This document shows, one piece after another, positions 6,967 to 8,504 of a stretch of DNA of 8,504 bases. The notes under the pieces are model-generated. The model was not told where the DNA came from, ran no database searches, and saw only the letters and a program-made list of their open reading frames with translations. Each line of letters begins with the position of its first letter. Positions within the stretch are counted from its first letter, which is position 1. This DNA comes from Anaerolineales bacterium (lineage in GTDB: Bacteria > Chloroflexota > Anaerolineae > Anaerolineales > E44-bin32), in NCBI GenBank assembly GCA_030673085.1, contig DAOVFE010000057.1, forward strand, positions 1 through 8,504, written 5' to 3'. Both the position numbers and the translations under genes were made by a program.

Positions 6967-7932
6967 ATGATGATTGAGCCGAAGATCTTAATTGTTGATG
7001 ACGACATTGTACTGCTGGATTTAATGATCAGGCGGATTAAGCGAATGGGCTTAAAAGCTGATCGCGCTAAAAACGGCACCGAGGCTATGGAGCTAATCGA
7101 TCAAAACTGCTATGATTTAATCGTTACCGATATCTACATGTCCGGTGTAAGCGGTTTGGATCTTTTAAAGAGAGCTAAAGAGAAGGATCCAAAAACGCAG
7201 GTTGTCGTTATCACGGGAGGCGCAACCATAGAAGCGGCGGTTAAGGCGCTTGATGGCGGCGCATTTTCTTATCTAACCAAGCCATTCGATCATTTGCGAG
7301 TTTTTGATAACGCGGTTGAACGGGCTCTAGAACTACGTAGTTTGACTATGACAAGTGGGGAGGAAGCTTGGGGTGACAGCGAGAATCGCGGGCAGGGAAT
7401 AGAGATATCTTCTGAAGAGCCAGTCATGGCTGGCGCGGATCTGGAACAATTGCGCGAAATATTGGAGCATTTTCCAGGCGGTATTGTTGTGATGAATCAT
7501 AGCAGCGAGATCATCATCAGCAATCCCGCTGCCGATCATTGGATTGATAATGCAATGGGATCTTCCCAGGAAATGGTTGAGGTCCTCCAACGCGTAATAC
7601 CGGCTTATGATTCTGATACATTTCTTAATGTTCGAGGCCATTTATTAAGAATACGTGCGTGTTCTATATCAGGTAAAAACAGCGAAAAGTGCACACTGAT
7701 CGCTATTGATGAGATTGATGATCCGCGCGAGGCCCTTCAGAATCAAATTGCCCGGCCATTAGAATATCTGAAGCGGGGACTTTCATGGCTCTTTCATCAG
7801 CGAATGACTCACCAAGAATTCACTGTCATTCAAGCCTTAGCGCAACAGGTTGCGGAGCTAGAGGCTTTTCGTCAATCTCTAAACCGCTCCAATAAGAATG
7901 ATGCTTCTCTCAAGCGCTCGAACACTTCCTAG
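6967..7932 (+). CDS. REC-PAS response regulator with a short DHp-like tail lacking the His
   Basis: A 321-residue cytosolic protein. REC (about 1-122) has D11-D13, acceptor D55, T83 and K105. The usual MPG after the acceptor reads MSG (58-60), a mild departure. A charged, probably flexible linker (about 125-158) leads to a PAS domain (about 160-250, IVVMNHSSEIIISNPAA at 173-189). The tail (about 254-307) is helical. QNQIARPLEYL (258-268) lines up with an H-box, with N259 in place of His and P264-L265 kept, and VAELEAFRQSLNR resembles LAMGIHQLQDSVNR of the protein at 3558-4994. It appears to be a paralogue of that protein lacking the ATPase-like half. No DNA-binding or enzymatic output domain is seen, so it may act through protein contacts. 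It stands alone, with copy 1 of the structured element upstream. Confidence 0.85.
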   Translation: MMIEPKILIVDDDIVLLDLMIRRIKRMGLKADRAKNGTEAMELIDQNCYDLIVTDIYMSGVSGLDLLKRAKEKDPKTQVVVITGGATIEAAVKALDGGAFSYLTKPFDHLRVFDNAVERALELRSLTMTSGEEAWGDSENRGQGIEISSEEPVMAGADLEQLREILEHFPGGIVVMNHSSEIIISNPAADHWIDNAMGSSQEMVEVLQRVIPAYDSDTFLNVRGHLLRIRACSISGKNSEKCTLIAIDEIDDPREALQNQIARPLEYLKRGLSWLFHQRMTHQEFTVIQALAQQVAELEAFRQSLNRSNKNDASLKRSNTS

Positions 7933-8243
7933 CTGGAATCCTCTCGGGCTGATAATCTGATGCAAAAAGACCTTCATCAATAAATTCTATACGCCATGTA
8001 ATGTCTATATATTAGTGGGGTGGCTCTTATAAATTTGATGCGGGTTCTTTGGATGGAGCAAAGTTTCTCTTGTATAGCGCAAGGCTATCGATATGGGGAT
8101 ATCGTAAAAGGTAAATTATTTGGGTATATAAGATGGGAGCTTTGCAACTCCCAATTTCTGCCGCAATTATTTACAGGCAAATATTATTTTCAATATGCTT
8201 TTGATATACTGAATTAAGCAAATTATCGCTTTGAGAAGAATTA

Positions 8244-8257
8244 TCTCTTTAAAGAGA
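8244..8257 (+). repeat. 14-base perfect palindrome
   Basis: TCTCTTTAAAGAGA is fully self-complementary. Without a loop it is more likely a site for a dimeric DNA-binding protein than an RNA hairpin, but no function is known. Confidence 0.6.
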
Positions 8258-8322
8258 GGTGAGGGAGCTTTATAAGCTATTTGAAGATCGTGAAGGCACA
8301 GTTTATTCGATTAGCCAGAATA

Positions 8323-8360
8323 CCCCTCAGCTTGCTGAGGTCCCTCAGCTTACTGAGGGG
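8323..8360 (+). repeat. Tandem CUUG/CUUA hairpins that can refold into one long hairpin
   Basis: CCTCAG-CTTG-CTGAGG (8325-8340) and CCCTCAG-CTTA-CTGAGGG (8342-8359) are two near-identical hairpins one base apart. The outer arms CCCCTCAG (8323-8330) and CTGAGGGG (8353-8360) are also perfect complements, so a single long hairpin is an alternative fold. The array runs into GGGGATGAAT (8357-8366), a box also found at 6720-6729 before copy 1 of the structured element. Confidence 0.7.
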
Positions 8361-8415
8361 ATGAATGGCCAGGGCCGTAGGCACTGCAGGGCGATAGTCC
8401 TGAGCGAATATTTAA

Positions 8416-8504
8416 ACAAAACCCGCACCCGAAGGGGCAAAATTCGGCAATGGGGGATGTCCCTAAAGGACATCCCTAAAGGAATTTTGAGGGTTTTGTC
8501 ATTT
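8416..8504 (+). repeat. Structured repeat element, copy 2 (reaches window end)
   Basis: P1 pairs ACAAAACCC (8416-8424) with GGGTTTTGT (8491-8499). P2 pairs AAAATTC (8439-8445) with GAATTTT (8482-8488). P3 pairs GGGATGTCC (8454-8462) with GGACATCCC (8468-8476) around CTAAA. A small CCC-GAA-GGG hairpin (8428-8436) lies in the P1-P2 interval. Orientation is the same as copy 1, 1,668 bases apart. The shared sequence continues through CATTT to the last base of the window, so the true right end is not visible. A gene downstream, outside the window, might be controlled by it. Confidence 0.75.

Larger units (their letters stand above)
7933..8504 (+). other. Gene-free stretch downstream of the last gene
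   Basis: These 572 bases have no supportable gene; a 65-codon GTG frame at 8020-8217 lacks a ribosome binding site and any recognisable feature. No clear terminator follows the stop at 7932. Small perfect hairpins are CGATAT-GGGG-ATATCG (8089-8104), TGGGAG/CTCCCA (8134-8139 with 8148-8153) and AGCTT-TAT-AAGCT (8266-8278). The region ends with tandem hairpins and copy 2 of the structured element, listed separately. Confidence 0.55.

Noticed and set aside
8020..8217. A 65-codon GTG frame after the last gene
   Set aside because: It has no ribosome binding site, no domain features and lies in AT-rich intergenic sequence.
6748..8504. The two element copies as terminal repeats of an insertion sequence
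   Set aside because: They are in direct orientation, no transposase lies between them, and no target-site duplication is visible; the enclosed gene is a response regulator.
8323..8504. A CRISPR array suggested by repeated hairpins
   Set aside because: The two hairpins are one base apart with no spacers, and the element copies are far apart with a gene between them.

Overview
The window looks like part of a bacterial chromosome, most likely from the Chloroflexota (Anaerolineae-like). The reasons are the Thr-Pro-rich tails of the type 'TDTPTPVPSNTPAPT' in two exported-looking proteins, moderate base composition, GTG as well as ATG starts, and a dense set of REC-domain signalling genes. The phylum call is an inference from protein style, not from a marker gene.

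Layout. Bases 1-99 are the end of a gene with a Pro/Thr-rich C-terminus, closed by a perfect 14-bp hairpin terminator (113-151). A gene-free leader (152-491) precedes a four-gene plus-strand cluster, probably one operon. Its members are a REC-GGDEF diguanylate cyclase response regulator (492-1439), a membrane sensor histidine kinase with a large extracytoplasmic domain (1499-3538), a REC-PAS protein ending in a degenerate histidine-kinase module (3558-4994), and a secreted or membrane-anchored Ser/Thr/Pro-rich protein with a beta-rich C-terminal domain (5001-6110). The last three are 19 and 6 bases apart. A hairpin at 6168-6203 probably ends the transcript. An 856-base gene-free stretch follows, then a monocistronic REC-PAS protein (6967-7932), then a second gene-free stretch to the window end.

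How the genes may work together. The kinase keeps all residues needed for autophosphorylation and is the only intact kinase here. The three REC proteins keep their phospho-acceptor Asp and are its obvious candidate partners. One output is c-di-GMP synthesis. The other two REC proteins carry PAS domains and DHp-like helices in which the His is replaced, so they look like non-catalytic signalling or scaffold proteins. The exported protein may be the sensed or regulated surface component.

The most interesting non-coding signal is an ~85-base structured element present twice in direct orientation (6748-6837 and 8416-8504, the second reaching the window edge). The two copies differ at 3 of 56 positions in their conserved core. 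All three differences fall in predicted stems and preserve pairing: two through a compensating partner change, one through a G-U wobble. This suggests selection on RNA (or cruciform DNA) structure. I do not recognise it as a named RNA family.
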